Of a stretch of DNA of 64,000 bases, positions 53,528 to 64,000 are shown piece by piece. Location of the stretch: the NCBI GenBank assembly GCA_009760855.2, contig WPIO01000308.1, positions 1 to 64,000 on the forward strand, given 5' to 3'. Origin of the DNA: Cristatella mucedo (Eukaryota > Bryozoa > Phylactolaemata > Cristatellidae). The notes beneath the pieces were generated by a model, which was not told where the DNA came from, ran no database searches, and saw nothing but the letters and a program-made list of their open reading frames with translations. How positions within the stretch are numbered: the stretch's first letter is position 1; each line of letters begins with the position of its first letter. The position numbers and the translations under genes were made by a program.

Positions 53528-54319
53528 CTGGCAGAGTGGAAAGATCAGTAGCGAATTACCGGATACCAAAACTGCATAAAAAATTATCGATAGCCAGTAA
53601 GAATATATCCCATTAGTTGGACATGCAAGGTAAAATAATTGGTGCACCGGAAACTGGATATATTTGACTAATAGGAACCGGAAACGCCGGCTTGATAAAT
53701 CAGTTGGTCTAGGACTGATATTCACTATTCGTAGGAAATGGTAGAAGCCAAGCTTGCTTTAATCTATGGCCGAAGGTGAACAAACGCCGATGCATAACAG
53801 TAAAAGGGCAAAGTTTACAAAAGAGTAAAGTTATTAAGCTATTTCAGCTGTAATAAAATCCGACGTACTTGGCAGAATACCTTCCCTTTCATATTGATTT
53901 CAATTGTTAGCTAAAGCAACTCCATCCACTATATATCGCTGACTTGGATCAGCACCAGGATGAAGGTGCTGGGCAAACTGCATGGGAGATAACTAAAACT
54001 GAGGAGAGACCCTAAACGAGAAGACGATGGAACAAAAACTGCCATATGATCTCAATTAGGTTCTCCACGGACTTTATTTTTAACATCGGTAATGGTCTTG
54101 GCTTGCACAAATACCCTGCAGATTTATAGTCGCATACTGTGGACAGCTGTGGCATGTCATCAATTTAACTTTTAGACCCGGTTGACTTTTCTTTTCGAGG
54201 GTTAAGTTCATAAGTTAATTCCACTTAGGTACTTATAAGGGCACGAATCATAATAGTGCAGATGAGATAGATACACTAAGACCAATAAAACGGACTGGAG
54301 GATACCATTTTCAGCTGAG

Positions 54320-55215
54320 ACTTATAAATATTAGAATTGGGCTTAACAAGAATTAGAAATGGGAAAGATTAGTAAGGCTCACAATCAGCTCTGCCAGCTT
54401 ATCTATTGTTGAGTCTGCACAAAATCTAGGTGTTATGTTTCCAAGTCACCTTTTTATTAGACGATCGTATCAGCTCCAGTCAAGTTTGCCTACTTTGAGC
54501 TACACAACGTTGCTAAAATTTGGGCTTTCTTAGGCAGGGATACCACATCTAAATTGGTTCATGCATTTGTGACATCCCATCTTGACTTCTGTAACTCACT
54601 GCTTGCTGGTCTTTCGCTCTGTGCAATAAGGAGCTCACAGCTACTACACAACACTGCAGCTAAGTTAGTCCATCATGAGCAGCATAGTTGCCACATCACA
54701 ATGCTTCTCACAGATCTGCACTGCCTCCCAGTCAAGCAACGTATCGACTTCAATGTTTTGCCACTCGCTTTTAGGTCACTTCATTCTTTGGCTCGAGCCT
54801 ATCTATCAGATCAACTCCTCCACTAGCTAAACATCATACCACCAGCTTTCGGAATCTAACTGTTTATCTATACCTGGTATGAACCTCGAATCGTTAGGAG
54901 ACTGTGCCTTTAGTTCGTGTGCTCCAAAAGCCTAGAACTCACTCCAAACTTGAGTTACGACATCTCCTGACTTGACCATATTTGAAAAGAAACTAAAAAC
55001 GCATCAAAGCATTTAGTGGGTCCCTTTGATTCGTCTTTTATGTGCTTATGCCTGCTGACCCTGTGCTTGCCACGCCTAACCATGTGATTGCTGTTGTTTA
55101 TTGAGTATGCTTACACTATTCGATCGTGCTTCCTTTGCAGCAAATGTAAAGTGCCTAGAAAGATAAAGGTTTTCGGGGTGCTATATCAAATGTACTACTA
55201 ATCTTATTATATTAC
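54320..55215 (+). mobile_element. LINE-B copy in paralogue intron
   Basis: Plus-strand 3' half with LDFCNSLLAGL and SCHITMLLTDLHCLPVKQRIDF in the open frame 54,554-54,826; decayed hairpin and tail near 55,150-55,215. Confidence 0.7.
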
Positions 55216-55364
55216 TATTAAAGTAGGCTTGCAGTCACATTCACCACTTGCTATAGTGGCCAAGTGGCTTTTTTGGTAGCCAAGATAAAATGGAATTGCA
55301 ATAATCTAGCCAAGACGAAAACAGGGAGATAGTTAGATTTGTTGCACGCTGTCACGGTAACAAC

Positions 55365-55640
55365 AATAATAATAATTGCTTTGTATAGCACCTTCAGAGA
55401 ACTGAATCTTTTTCCGAGCACTTATAGATGTTGTGTAGAAATGATTGATGGATGCACCAGCAAGCAGCCGGCACAGTGTAAGTAGGTACGTGCACACGAC
55501 AGACTCATCTGAAGGACCAACCAATTACTGTAATAAACTGGTGCATTTTACGTTCCTTTTGAAATGTCATCATGTCAGGGAATGTTGAGACATGAGCTGA
55601 TAGTACTTCATCAGCAGCATATATCTCTATTTTCATATAT
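55365..55640 (-). mobile_element. LINE-B 3' end, degenerate
   Basis: AATAATAATAATT tail, GCACCTTCAGAGAACTGAATC and GACCAACCAATTACTGTAATAAACTGGTGCATTT landmarks on the plus strand, reverse to LINE-B. Confidence 0.5.
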
Positions 55641-55644
55641 GTGT

Positions 55645-55667
55645 ATGTAGATATATATATATATATA

Positions 55668-55702
<35 letters not shown>

Positions 55703-55705
55703 GAG
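55645..55705. repeat. (TA)n microsatellite
   Basis: TATATATATA runs with GTGTATATA interruptions. Copy 1 has a similar TA tract at 44,175-44,235. Confidence 0.9.
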
Positions 55706-55754
55706 TTTATGTATGCATGTGTGTGTGTACGTGTAATAATTATGATATTAATAT

Positions 55755-56125
55755 TGTTGTTGGTAAGACATCCTCAGAGGACTCAATATTTCTCTAGGCA
55801 CTTTGCATTTGCTGCAAAGGAAACACGGTGGAATGGTGAGTGGTGTCATGCTTGATAAAGAACACAAATACGTGTGCATGCATATACATAGATATGCACA
55901 TTTATGCACGTCTACATGTGTATGTATGTATGTGCATGCTGCCACTAACCAAACTTACATGCAGACCCTGTGCATGTCACCTCTAGCCATGTTATTCTTG
56001 TTGTTAAACGAGCATGCTACCACTAATTATCCTATCCTGTTTCCTCGGCAGCAAATGTAAAGCACCTAGAAAGAGATTAAGCTCTCTGAGGACGCTTTAT
56101 TAAGTGTGTTACTACTATTATTACT
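55755..56125. mobile_element. Two LINE-B tails in opposite orientation
   Basis: Minus-strand 3' end at about 55,765-55,860 and plus-strand 3' end at about 55,935-56,125 (TAAAGCACCTAGAAAGAG...GGACGCTTTA, ATT tail), separated by TATG-rich sequence. Confidence 0.55.
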
Positions 56126-56328
56126 ATTATTATACATGCTGTTGCACATGTATGGATAATGGATGCAGTAGCATCCCTGCCAGTATATACATACATATGT
56201 CATTTATAACCAAGTTTCTGTGTTTAAAAAGATTAAGCTAAGGCTCAAGCTGAAACCATGCAGAACAGCATCTAGCAGCTCCTCTATACAGAAGGCGAAG
56301 CTCGGCCGGGCGCTGTTGCAGATCCTAC

Positions 56329-57667
56329 CTGCACTAGTGGCTGCCACCTCAGCGGTAGCTCTCTCTGCCTCCTCCACCTTCTCCTTGCCCTCAAACTCTC
56401 CGAGATCAGGCTGGAAAGTGAGCTGATCATAGTGTAGCTGGGGGCCGAGCCGGCTGGCTACTGGTTGCTGCATCAGGTGTGGCTGCTGCTGCTGGTGCAA
56501 TGCATCCATGCAGCTGGATGCACCGTGTGGTGATGCTGGTATGCTGACATCTGTTTCTGCCGCCAAGGTAAGCAGAGTTTGTGGCAGATGGACCGGCTGG
56601 AGTTCAGCATCGTGCATGTTCTCCTCGGCCGCCACCACTGACGCTGCTGCTGCCGATGCGATCGCCCTTGGCATGTGCTGAGTACCTCCGGGCACCGGCT
56701 GCCTCGCCTCAGCTGCAGCCTCAGCCACGAGTTCGGATGCAGCTGCAGCCTCGCTGTCGTTGGTGTGAGCTAGGAGCTTCTTTGGGCGTGCGAGCGTTTG
56801 CTGCCGATGCCACGACTGTCGCTGCAGGCACTGCCCAACATCGACGGCTTCCACCAGAAGAGCACTACCGAGCAGGCGCTCTTCTATGGCATCATACAGC
56901 TGGACGCTGTGTCCGCATTTGAACTTCATAACTTGAAGCTCGCCAGAGCCCGGACGGCTGCATTCGAGCATGAAGTGTCCCTCGTCGATGAAGCCGATGG
57001 AGCGGAGAGGCCACTCTGACTCGACGGTTTTACTGCTATCACCACTGTCGTCGAGACTAAGCTTTAGCCGGTCAGAGGCAACCTCCAGGTAGCCCCTGAC
57101 CAGTGGGAGGCCGTCATCGTCTATCAAGTGCACGTAGAACAGTTTGCTAAGGCTCCCACTGTTGCCGAGGCTAAAGGCTCGAAATCTGCGTTTTGAAAAT
57201 CTGCTTTGCCTCGTTTTTCCCTCGACAGCTGGCTGCTTGATGCTCTGATCTGTGGTCTGGCCGCAGCCGGCTTCCCGACCATCTGCAGAGTCTGCGACTC
57301 CACTCACGGCAGCTGGCACTTCGGAGCCACAGCCCGGCGTCGGCTCTGCCTGAGTCTGGGCTAGGGCAGAGCTGATGGCGTCTGCTGACAAAGTACTGCA
57401 CAAGCACCAACTGACTTCTGAAAGGGGCAGACACAACGGGTCACGTGAGACGTCACGTGAGCCGCAGCCGAGGCCACAGCCGGCTTCCCGACCATCTGCA
57501 CCTGCGATCCCACTCACGGCAGCTGGCACTTTGGCGCCGCCTCCCTGTGTCGGCTGTGCCTGGGCTACGATAGAGCTGACTGCATCTGCGTACACAGTAG
57601 TGCTCAAGCACCCAGTGACTTCTGAAAAAGGCAGACACAACCGGTCACGTGAGACTTTGTCGGGCAA
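56329..57667 (-). pseudogene. FRS2-like paralogue, main exon with intact PTB domain
   Basis: 446 open codons from 57,667 to the conserved donor (AGTGCAG|GTAGG at 56,329). PTB domain at residues about 175-268 (FYVHLIDDDGLPLVRGYLEV, WPLRSIGFIDEG, MKFKCGHSVQLYDAI). Upstream, a 60-residue block is tandemly repeated (about 6-65 and 75-136); in each unit the position of copy 1's start Met-Gly is changed (VTGC and VSWC for VMGC), so the myristoylated start is gone. The region with the three YxN sites is missing; only LHYDQL remains. Together with the broken last exon this looks like a decaying duplicate, though an open PTB exon could still yield a soluble product. Confidence 0.75.
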
Positions 57668-57734
57668 GATCGAAACTCTCGGATCAAAGGCTTTTCAGAG
57701 ACCAGGTACAGCAAATCGCAAGTCACGGCATCCC

Positions 57735-57970
57735 CAAGTTGAGCACATTTAAAAAGAAACTAGAAACACACCTACTCATTACAGCATTCGCCGGATCCCT
57801 GTGATTCTTCCTTTATTTTTGTTTACTTGTTTATTTATTAATTTTTTTGTTTATTGAGATTGCTACCACTAACCATTCGATTGGGTTTCCTTCGCAGCAA
57901 ATGTAAAGCAGATAGAAAGAGATTGAGTTCCCTGGGGGCGCTTCATTGAGCATGTTATTATTATTATTAT
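57735..57970 (+). mobile_element. LINE-B 3' end
   Basis: CACATTTAAAAAGAAACTAGAAACACACC to TTATTATTATTATG; hairpin partly decayed (TAAAGCAGATAGAAAGAG...GGGGGCGCTTCA). Confidence 0.7.
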
Positions 57971-58164
57971 GCCTGCAAAGAAACTTGTCAAGTGACTTGG
58001 TACAACGAAAGCGTGCAGTGGGCGCTCAAACCTCTGGCAGCTTTTTAAGACGCAGCAGTATTATGGGTAGCAACTGGAGTGCAAGCAAAAGGGAGAATCG
58101 GGCAAATACAGGGGGAGGGTGTAATTAGGCATCTCTGCTGATTAAAAGCACCTCTGTGGGAAGG

Positions 58165-58660
58165 CCAGTACTGGGGGGGGGGGGCAAGCAGCTGAGGGAC
58201 AGCAGCAGTAGCAGAGAGAAAAGAGAGACAAGCAGAAGCAGAAGAAGTGATGATAGTGGCAGAATGGCAGCATTGATAGATACTGCACCAGCAGCAGCAT
58301 TGTAATGTAATCTCAGTGTGTTAGTTCGGGCGACTGGAAATGATTGGCCATAGTCGGCAACTGGGGGGGGGGGTTGGGAGAGAAGGTGTTAAATAAAAAT
58401 TGTGGAAGCAAGCTAGACACTCTAGCCCCTGCACAGAAGTTTTTGCATCCAACGGTTTCTAAGCACAGTAATAGAACAAGCTAGCATAATAGGAGCAGCT
58501 GCAGAAGCAGCAGCAGGAGCAGCAGCAGCGGCAGCAAGAGAAGCAGTGGCAGGAGCAGCAGCAGTTGCAGCAAGAGAAGCAGTGGCAGGAGCAGCAGCAG
58601 CATTGCAATGCAGCAGATCTCAGTCTGTATGTCCACAAAGTGGCAAACACCATTCCTGTG
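58165..58660 (-). repeat. Decayed LINE-A fragment with G-runs and CAG/CTG-rich repeats
   Basis: G-homopolymers at 58,170 and 58,364; LINE-A-like block GGCGACTGGAAATGATTGG...; AGCAGCAGCAG-type repeats at 58,490-58,615, where two 63-base-like units (GGCAGGAGCAGCAGCAGTTGCAGCAAGAGAAGCAGT) recur. On the minus strand the following CTTTGTGGACATACAGACTGAG matches 42,080. Confidence 0.6.
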
Positions 58661-59070
58661 TGTCAAGCAGGAGGGTTACATATAGTACACTTTAAGCATG
58701 AGTGGCATTCTTCAGCCAACATACTTCATCTCATGCAACAAAGAGAAAGAGTAAGAAGCAGCAGAGGCTGAATCGAGAGAGCAGTTGAGGTAGTGAGCAG
58801 CATAGAATTAGCAGTTCGGGCGACTGGAAAGGATGAGCCACAGTCGGCAACGACAAGAACGAGAGCAGATGTCGTTAAATAGTAATTCTGGAAGGGAGTT
58901 AGACACTCTAGGACCTGCAAAGCAGAAGTTCTTTTTATCCAATAATAATAAGTCTTCCAACTGAGGAAAAGAACGAGCTGATGCAACGTTCTTACAGGAC
59001 ATGAGAGCATAAGGAGGCTGACACTGGTGAAGTAAAGACTGGTGAGAAGCATTAAAAGTCTCAGAGTTAT
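58661..59070 (-). mobile_element. LINE-A relic
   Basis: AACAAAGAGAAAGAGTAAGAAGC, GGCGACTGGAAAGGATGAGCC and GGACCTGCAAAGCAGAAG match the LINE-A 3' region at 28.74-28.93 kb; divergent. Confidence 0.6.
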
Positions 59071-59089
59071 CTAGGTGTCGTGCTCCACG

Positions 59090-59690
59090 GAGACCTTCAT
59101 TAGACGACCGCATCAGCTTCACAATCGAGTCTGCCTACTTTCAGCTGCATAACTTTGCTAAAATTTGGGCTTGTTGCGACACGGATACCACGTCTAAATT
59201 GGTCAATGCATTCATTTAATAAACAAATAAATAAAATTCATTTGTATAGCACCCCAAGAGAACCAATCTCTATTCATGCCTCGGGGCTCGAGCTCACGAT
59301 CTCGGCAAGACCTTGGTCCTCGGGACAAGAACCTTACCACTTGGCCAAACCAGCTCGTGGCATGCAGGCTTGACTGCAACTTCCTGCCTCCTGGTTCACC
59401 GGCCTGTGCACTCAGGTGTTCACAGCTGGTAAAAAAAACTCTGCAGCTAGGCTTGTATGCCGTGAGAGTGGCAGCTGCCACATCTCACCATTTCTTGCCG
59501 ACCTGCACTGGCTTCCAGTCAGGCAAAGCATAGACATCGACGGTTCGGTCACTCACTCTTGGGTCTCTTCATTTTGTGATTCCAGCCTACCTATCAGATC
59601 TACTACCCCACTAGGTTAAGTATCTTACGACCTGCTTTTCAGAATCTATTCCTTTGCACCCTAGCCTACACAGAGCCACTGACATTTGAT
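59090..59690 (+). mobile_element. LINE-B copy split by SINE-B
   Basis: LINE-B at 59,090-59,215 (CATCAGCTTCACAATCGAG...) and 59,360-59,690 (CTTGACTGCAACTTCCTGCC...), broken by a minus-strand SINE-B at 59,216-59,358. Confidence 0.65.
59216..59358 (-). mobile_element. SINE-B copy 3
   Basis: ATTCATTTGTATAGCACCCCAAGAGAACC at the 3' end, box B GGGCTCGAGCTC, head GAGCTGGTTTGGCCAAGTGG. Nested in LINE-B. Confidence 0.7.
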
Positions 59691-59939
59691 GTGTCGAGCT
59701 GGGCCTTGCCTTGCCCTAGAGGGCAAAGCCTGGGGTCAGCTCCCAGATGCCCAAGGACGTGAACCTGGGTCTGCCTGCTCACTGTCTTTCGGCAGAAGCT
59801 CTCGACTGGTATAGACGTCGACTTCGACTCTACAAGCAGTTACTCAGCAACTAGCCAGATCTTTGACGGCATAGGCTTCTTGCACTCTGGGAATGGAGCC
59901 GGTGCAACAGCTGTAGGCACTATAACTAAGTAACATAAT

Positions 59940-61485
59940 GCAATGTATCTCCGTTTGTAACCCCACAAAGTCATCAAGGCCATGTGGGTGTTATGCAGGA
60001 GAGTTCTGTATAGCGCACTCACAGCCTAAGCAGCTTTCGGTATGCATTCGGTAGCTCACAAAATTCGTCTCACGCAACAAAGAGAAAGTTGGAAGCATAG
60101 CTGAGTCAGGAGAGCAGTTGAGGTAGTGAGTAGCATTGAAGTAGCAGCTCAGGATCGCTGAAAGGGATGTGCCATAGTCGGCAGTAGGGGAGTAGTTGTC
60201 ATTGCGTAAGAATTGTGAAAGTGAGTTCCACAGTCGAGGACCTGCAGAGCTAAAGCTTCTGTCGCCAACGGTCTTTAGGAAGAGGAATGGGACAACTGAT
60301 TTCTTGTCCACACGGGACCTGAGGGCGCGAACAGGCTGAAACTGATGCAGCAGTTCGGCTAGGTACGAAGGAGCCAAGTCGTGGCAGCCTTGCGGGTCAG
60401 CTGACGTTCAATATTGGCTCTGCCAGCATATCTCCAGTTGAATCAGCTCGAAATCTAGGTGTCATATTCCAAAGCGACCTCTAATTAGACGACCATATCA
60501 GCTCCACAATCAAATCTGCCTATTTTCAGCTTCATAGCATTGCTAAAATTCGGGCTTGTTTAGATAAAGATACCACGTCCAAGTTGGTCCATGCATTCGT
60601 GACATCCGTCTCGACGTCTGCAACTCACTGCTTACTGGCCGACCAGCATTTGCGATGAGGCAATTGCAGCTGGTGCAAAATTCCGCAGCTGGGCTTGTCT
60701 GTCGTGAGCATTGCAGTTGCCACATTACACCACTTCTCTACGACCTGCAGTGGCTACCAGTCAAGCAACGGATTGACTTCAAGGTTTTGTTGCTCACTTT
60801 TAGGTCGCTTAATTATTTGGCTCCAGCTTACCTCTTAGATATACTCCTCCATCAGGCCAAGCATCGTACCACCCGCTTTTTGAAATCCAACAGTTTACAA
60901 ATACCTCGTACAAACGTCAAATCCTTTGGAGACTGTGCGTTTATTTCGTATGCTTCCAAAGCCTGGAACTCCCTCCCGGCCCAGCGTCATAACATCCCCT
61001 GACCAAACCACATTTAAAAAGAACTTAAAAACGCGCCTATTTAGGATAGAATTTAGTGGGTCCCTGAGATTCGTCCTGCATGTGCTTTTGCATTCTGACA
61101 CTGTGCATGCTGCCGCTAACCACATTTGCATGCTGGCCCTGTGCATGTCAACCCTATCCATGCTATTCATTTTGCTAGTTTATCAAGCATGATTTTACTT
61201 ACCAACTAATTGCATTTCCCTTTGCAGCAAATGTAAAGCGCCTAGAGAGAGATTAAGTTCTCTGAGGGTGCTTTATCAAGTGCATTATTATTATGATTAT
61301 TATTAGCGTAAGAACTTTGCTCTGCATCCGTTGCTCAGCCGGCAACCATCCTAGCACTTTTAGCAAAGGAGACACGTGCTCAAACCACTGGGACTTGAAG
61401 ACCAGCCTTGCAGCCATATTCAAAGTCGGCTGCTGTGGCCTAATAGCTTTCTTTGGCAGCCCAGCCAATAGAGAGTTACAATGAG
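59940..61485 (-). mobile_element. LINE-A copy split by LINE-B
   Basis: Minus-strand LINE-A at 59,940-60,395 (C-terminal GDRSFSSAGPRLWNSLSQFL block, 128 open codons) resumes at 61,300-61,485 in matching order (LTL... VLGWLPAEQRM). The 900 bases between are a plus-strand LINE-B. Confidence 0.75.
60396..61292 (+). mobile_element. LINE-B 3' half nested in LINE-A
   Basis: Starts TTCAATATTGGCTCTGCCAGC, includes the C-terminal ORF region (60,655-61,002) and ends with hairpin TAAAGCGCC...GGGTGCTTTA and TTATTATTATGATTATTATT. Confidence 0.8.
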
Positions 61486-61689
61486 TTAAGCTGAGAGTGA
61501 GCTGCTGACAGCAGATTTTGGGCAGCCCTTGCAGACTTATCTTGCACTGCAATAGTTTACTGTGCCACTACTGTTAACTGCGATCATCCCTGTACACTTG
61601 TTTAGTCCAGCTTTGCCTAGGGCATGTGTGTTTTATATAAAGGGTTGTGTACTCGGTCTATCGCCCTTGAGCCACTGTTGCCGGAGGGC

Positions 61690-61820
61690 ATTCATAGCTA
61701 CCATGATATTACTCACCACTCAATTGCATTTTCTTTAGCAGCAAATGTAAAGCGTCTAGAAAAAGATTGAGTTTTCCGAGGGCGCTTTATCAAATGCGTT
61801 ATTATTATTATTAACATTAT
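61690..61820 (+). mobile_element. LINE-B tail
   Basis: CACTCAATTGCATTTTC...GCAAATGTAAAGCGTCTAG...GGGCGCTTTATC and TTATTATTATTAAC. Confidence 0.65.
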
Positions 61821-62289
61821 TACCAAGATCCGGCATAGATAGTAGGTGGCTGTAGCAGGGATAGGCTAGCACCTGTGAACCAGGTGTGGTTCGATTGTAT
61901 GCAGCCTCCTCTGATAAGCCGCTAGTGAACATATGTTAGAAGCATCACCGAGAGGGGCCAGTGCACAGCTGCTGTCCGCCTGTGATGTGACGTTGACACA
62001 GGCCGGTAACCTGCTGGTGAATAGATGGCGGATTCACCATCGGGTCAGCCTGCTTACAGTTGTGGTCCTCCTAGATGAGTCATCCGGGTCAACCAGGGGA
62101 CAACAGGAGTCGAGGAGAGGAGAGTCGAGTGGCAGAAGGGGGCGATGGGAGCCGTGGGTCCTTCGGCTCCACGCATCGCATAATAAACTGGAGTTGTTGG
62201 GCGTCGGCTGGCTCTCTGCTGTGCGAATTGAACGACGCCAGGTTACAAGTTTACCTATACCTTGTAGGATCGTGACAACCTTTAGAGAC
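61821..62289. other. No gene seen
   Basis: Two overlapping open frames (longest 126 codons) of Arg/Ser-rich composition without recognisable domain; I give them no support. Confidence 0.35.
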
Positions 62290-62790
62290 CGTACCTTTGT
62301 TTTGTTTAATTGAGTGATGATGAAAGCATACTGGTTATAGGCAAGCCAAGTTTGATTCGGAAATTGGAAACATTAAAGCCTACAATCAGCTCTGCCAGCA
62401 TTCGCTTTGTTGAATCTGCACGAAATCTAGGCGTCCTGTTCAAAATTAAAATTTCATTAGACAACCACATCAACTTCACAGTCAAGTCTGCATACTTTCT
62501 GCTTCGCATAATTGTTAAAATTCGGGCTTGTTTAGACCGAGATATCACGACCAAATTGGTCTATGTAATTGTGGCATCGTGGCTTGACAGTTGCAACTTC
62601 TTGCTTTCAGGTCTACCGGCCTGTGCAACCAGGTTCTTACAGGTGGTGCAAAACTCTGCAGCTAGGCTCGTCTGTTGTGAGCTATGCAGTTGCTACATTA
62701 CACCACTTCTTGACTTGTTACATCACACCACTTGTACACACCCTTGTACAACACACCATTTCTTGCCTTCTTTATTTGACCGTATCACGT
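62290..62790 (+). mobile_element. LINE-B RT fragment
   Basis: 160-codon open frame with ESARNLGVLFKIKISLDNHI and SGLPACATRFLQVVQNSAARLVC, matching the thumb region at 50.8-51.1 kb. The 3' end is missing. Confidence 0.7.
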
Positions 62791-62879
62791 AAGAAATTAC
62801 GTGCCTATGGATATCTAAAAGCTTATCGCTTCGGGTTGCTGGGTCTCCCACACCGGCTGCTGCCTTAGCTACGCCGGCG

Positions 62880-63530
62880 GCTAGTAACCTGCATGTTACT
62901 TATAATCGTCTACAGCTGTTATCGCATCGTCATCGTTGATCAAATGCATTCCTAGATATTAATGTTGTTGCCAAGATTCATGAACTATGCATTAACGGAA
63001 GAAAAACACCCTGTAGCCGCCACAGTTGTTGGAACCGCCAGGTCAGAAGCCGCTCGTTGAACTGGAACTGCTAGCTGAGTACCCGCTCGTTCGGTATTCC
63101 TAGCATTGTCTCGAAGCGCTCAGCATGCTCCCCCACATGCCTCACTGTAAATCTCTCTAACTTAGTGGTAATCAGGCCTGTTGCACCTCCTTCAGCCAGA
63201 CTTAAAGCTTGCCTTTGAAATCCTCGCTCAATGTGCCATAAACCTCTGGTAATAAGCAACCTTGTTTCTGAAAAAGGTATCGACCTGCTCACCATCACTG
63301 AAGCTTGGCTAAAGTCGATAAACTGCCCGACAATTAAAGACGCAACCCCCTTGTTCTTTCACTTCTCTAGTTCAATCAAAACTGGAGGTGGAGTTGCTAT
63401 TATCATGTGCTCAAAATTCAACTTCAAGCCATTTGCAGTACTCTCGAAGCAGTCTTTTAAATCAATTGTCTTACTCTCATCCGAAAACAAGCTACCGATA
63501 GTGACAGTAGTCTATCGCTCACCAGGTACC
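62880..63530 (+). mobile_element. LINE-A 5' (endonuclease) fragment
   Basis: 63,231-63,530 encodes the N-terminal half of an APE endonuclease: LLTITEAWLKS (catalytic Glu), TGGGVAIIMCS and TVVYRSPG. It complements the 28-31 kb copy, which lacks this part. Sequence before 63,200 is unassigned. Confidence 0.65.
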
Positions 63531-64000
63531 AAATCCCCACAAGGCCCGCCACGGCTTGGCTCCTTCGTACCTAGCTGAACTGCTGCATCAGTTTCAGCCT
63601 GTTCGTGCCCTCAGGTCCTAGGTGGACAATGAATTAGCTGTCCAATTCCTCTGCTTAAAGACAGTTGGCGACAGAAGCTTTAGCTCTGCAGGTCCTAGAC
63701 TGTGGAACTCGCTTCCACAATTCTTGTGCAACGACAACTACTCTCCAACTGCCGACTATGGCACATCTTTTTCACCGGTCCTGAGCTGCTACTTCTATGC
63801 TACTCACTACCTCAACTGCTCTCCTAACTCTGCTATGCTTCCCACTTTCTCTTTGTTGCGTGAGACGAAGTCTGTTGGCTACCGAATGCGTAAAGACAGC
63901 CGCTTAGGCTGTGAGTGCGCTATACAAAACTCTCCTGCGTAACACCCACATTGTCTTTATGACTTTGTGGAGTTACTGACGGAGATACATTACATTAAAT
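63531..64000 (+). mobile_element. LINE-A 3' end, joined to the 5' fragment by internal deletion
   Basis: Directly after the endonuclease piece the sequence switches to CAAGGCCCGCCACGGCTTGGC and continues through GDRSFSSAGPRLWNSLPQFL (open frame 63,622-63,942) to GACGGAGATACATTACATTAAAT at the window edge. This shows a terminal tail without ATT repeats, unlike LINE-B. Confidence 0.8.

Larger units (their letters stand above)
53528..56328 (-). other. Intron of FRS2-like paralogue, expanded by LINE-B insertions
   Basis: Donor GTAGGATC at 56,328 and acceptor at 53,528 sit at the same places as in copy 1. Intron ends match copy 1 (AGCTTAATC, TGCATCCA, GTGCAACA at the donor side; GCGAATAGTGAATATCAGTC and TTTTGGTATCCGG at the acceptor side). 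At 2.8 kb it is about twice as long, owing to LINE-B pieces and a TA tract. Confidence 0.7.

Noticed and set aside
58490-58660. Cysteine-rich or leucine-rich small proteins on the minus strand
   Set aside because: They are frames of a CTG/CTC trinucleotide-rich repeat and change character completely with frame.

Overview
The window is nuclear DNA of an animal (metazoan), most probably an invertebrate; I cannot name the lineage. Evidence: a spliced FRS2-type FGF-receptor adaptor gene with a duplicated copy, many 5'-truncated CR1/L2-type LINEs with (ATT)n tails, tRNA-derived SINEs, long CT/GA microsatellites, and an integrated Polinton/Maverick (adintovirus-like) element.

Region 1 (1-~20,880): an AT-rich integrated dsDNA viral element running off the left edge. 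It carries a retroviral-type integrase, truncated double-jelly-roll-type major capsid protein, candidate minor virion proteins, packaging ATPase, adenain-like protease joined to a zinc ribbon, a PLA2-domain protein, an HNH-AP2 endonuclease, four fibre-like proteins built on one repeat, and a protein-primed-type family B DNA polymerase. Most genes are broken by frameshifts (often at poly-A runs) or stops, and a LINE has removed the 3' part of the capsid gene. At least fifteen genes share a TATAG-type element directly against the start codon; at 1244-1253 one palindrome separates two divergent genes by nine bases. Two palindromes near 20.72-20.88 kb mark the probable right end.

Region 2 (20.9-42 kb): transposon graveyard. 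LINE-A (L2/CR1-like; best copy 28.6-31.3 kb, minus), LINE-B (conserved 3' hairpin, ATT tail), SINE-A and SINE-B, in nested insertions; a second integrase relic at 24.9 kb; a CpG-rich, locally duplicated segment at 32.6-34.5 kb that could be a promoter/first exon; long CT/GA arrays.

Region 3 (42.5-57.7 kb): an inverted, tail-to-tail duplication of an FRS2-like gene. Copy 1 (plus, 42,802-45,642) has an intact 456-codon two-exon model: N-terminal MGCSGS myristoylation motif, IRS/FRS-type PTB domain, three YxN Grb2-type motifs and a C-terminal IDIERT block. Copy 2 (minus, 57,667-53,363) keeps the PTB exon, the intron position, the last exon and the 3'UTR, but has lost the myristoylated start, the YxN motifs and the C-terminal reading frame. 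LINE/SINE layers fill the space between the copies.

Region 4 (57.7-64 kb): further nested LINE-A/LINE-B/SINE-B copies and trinucleotide repeats. Boundaries of repeats are by eye and approximate.
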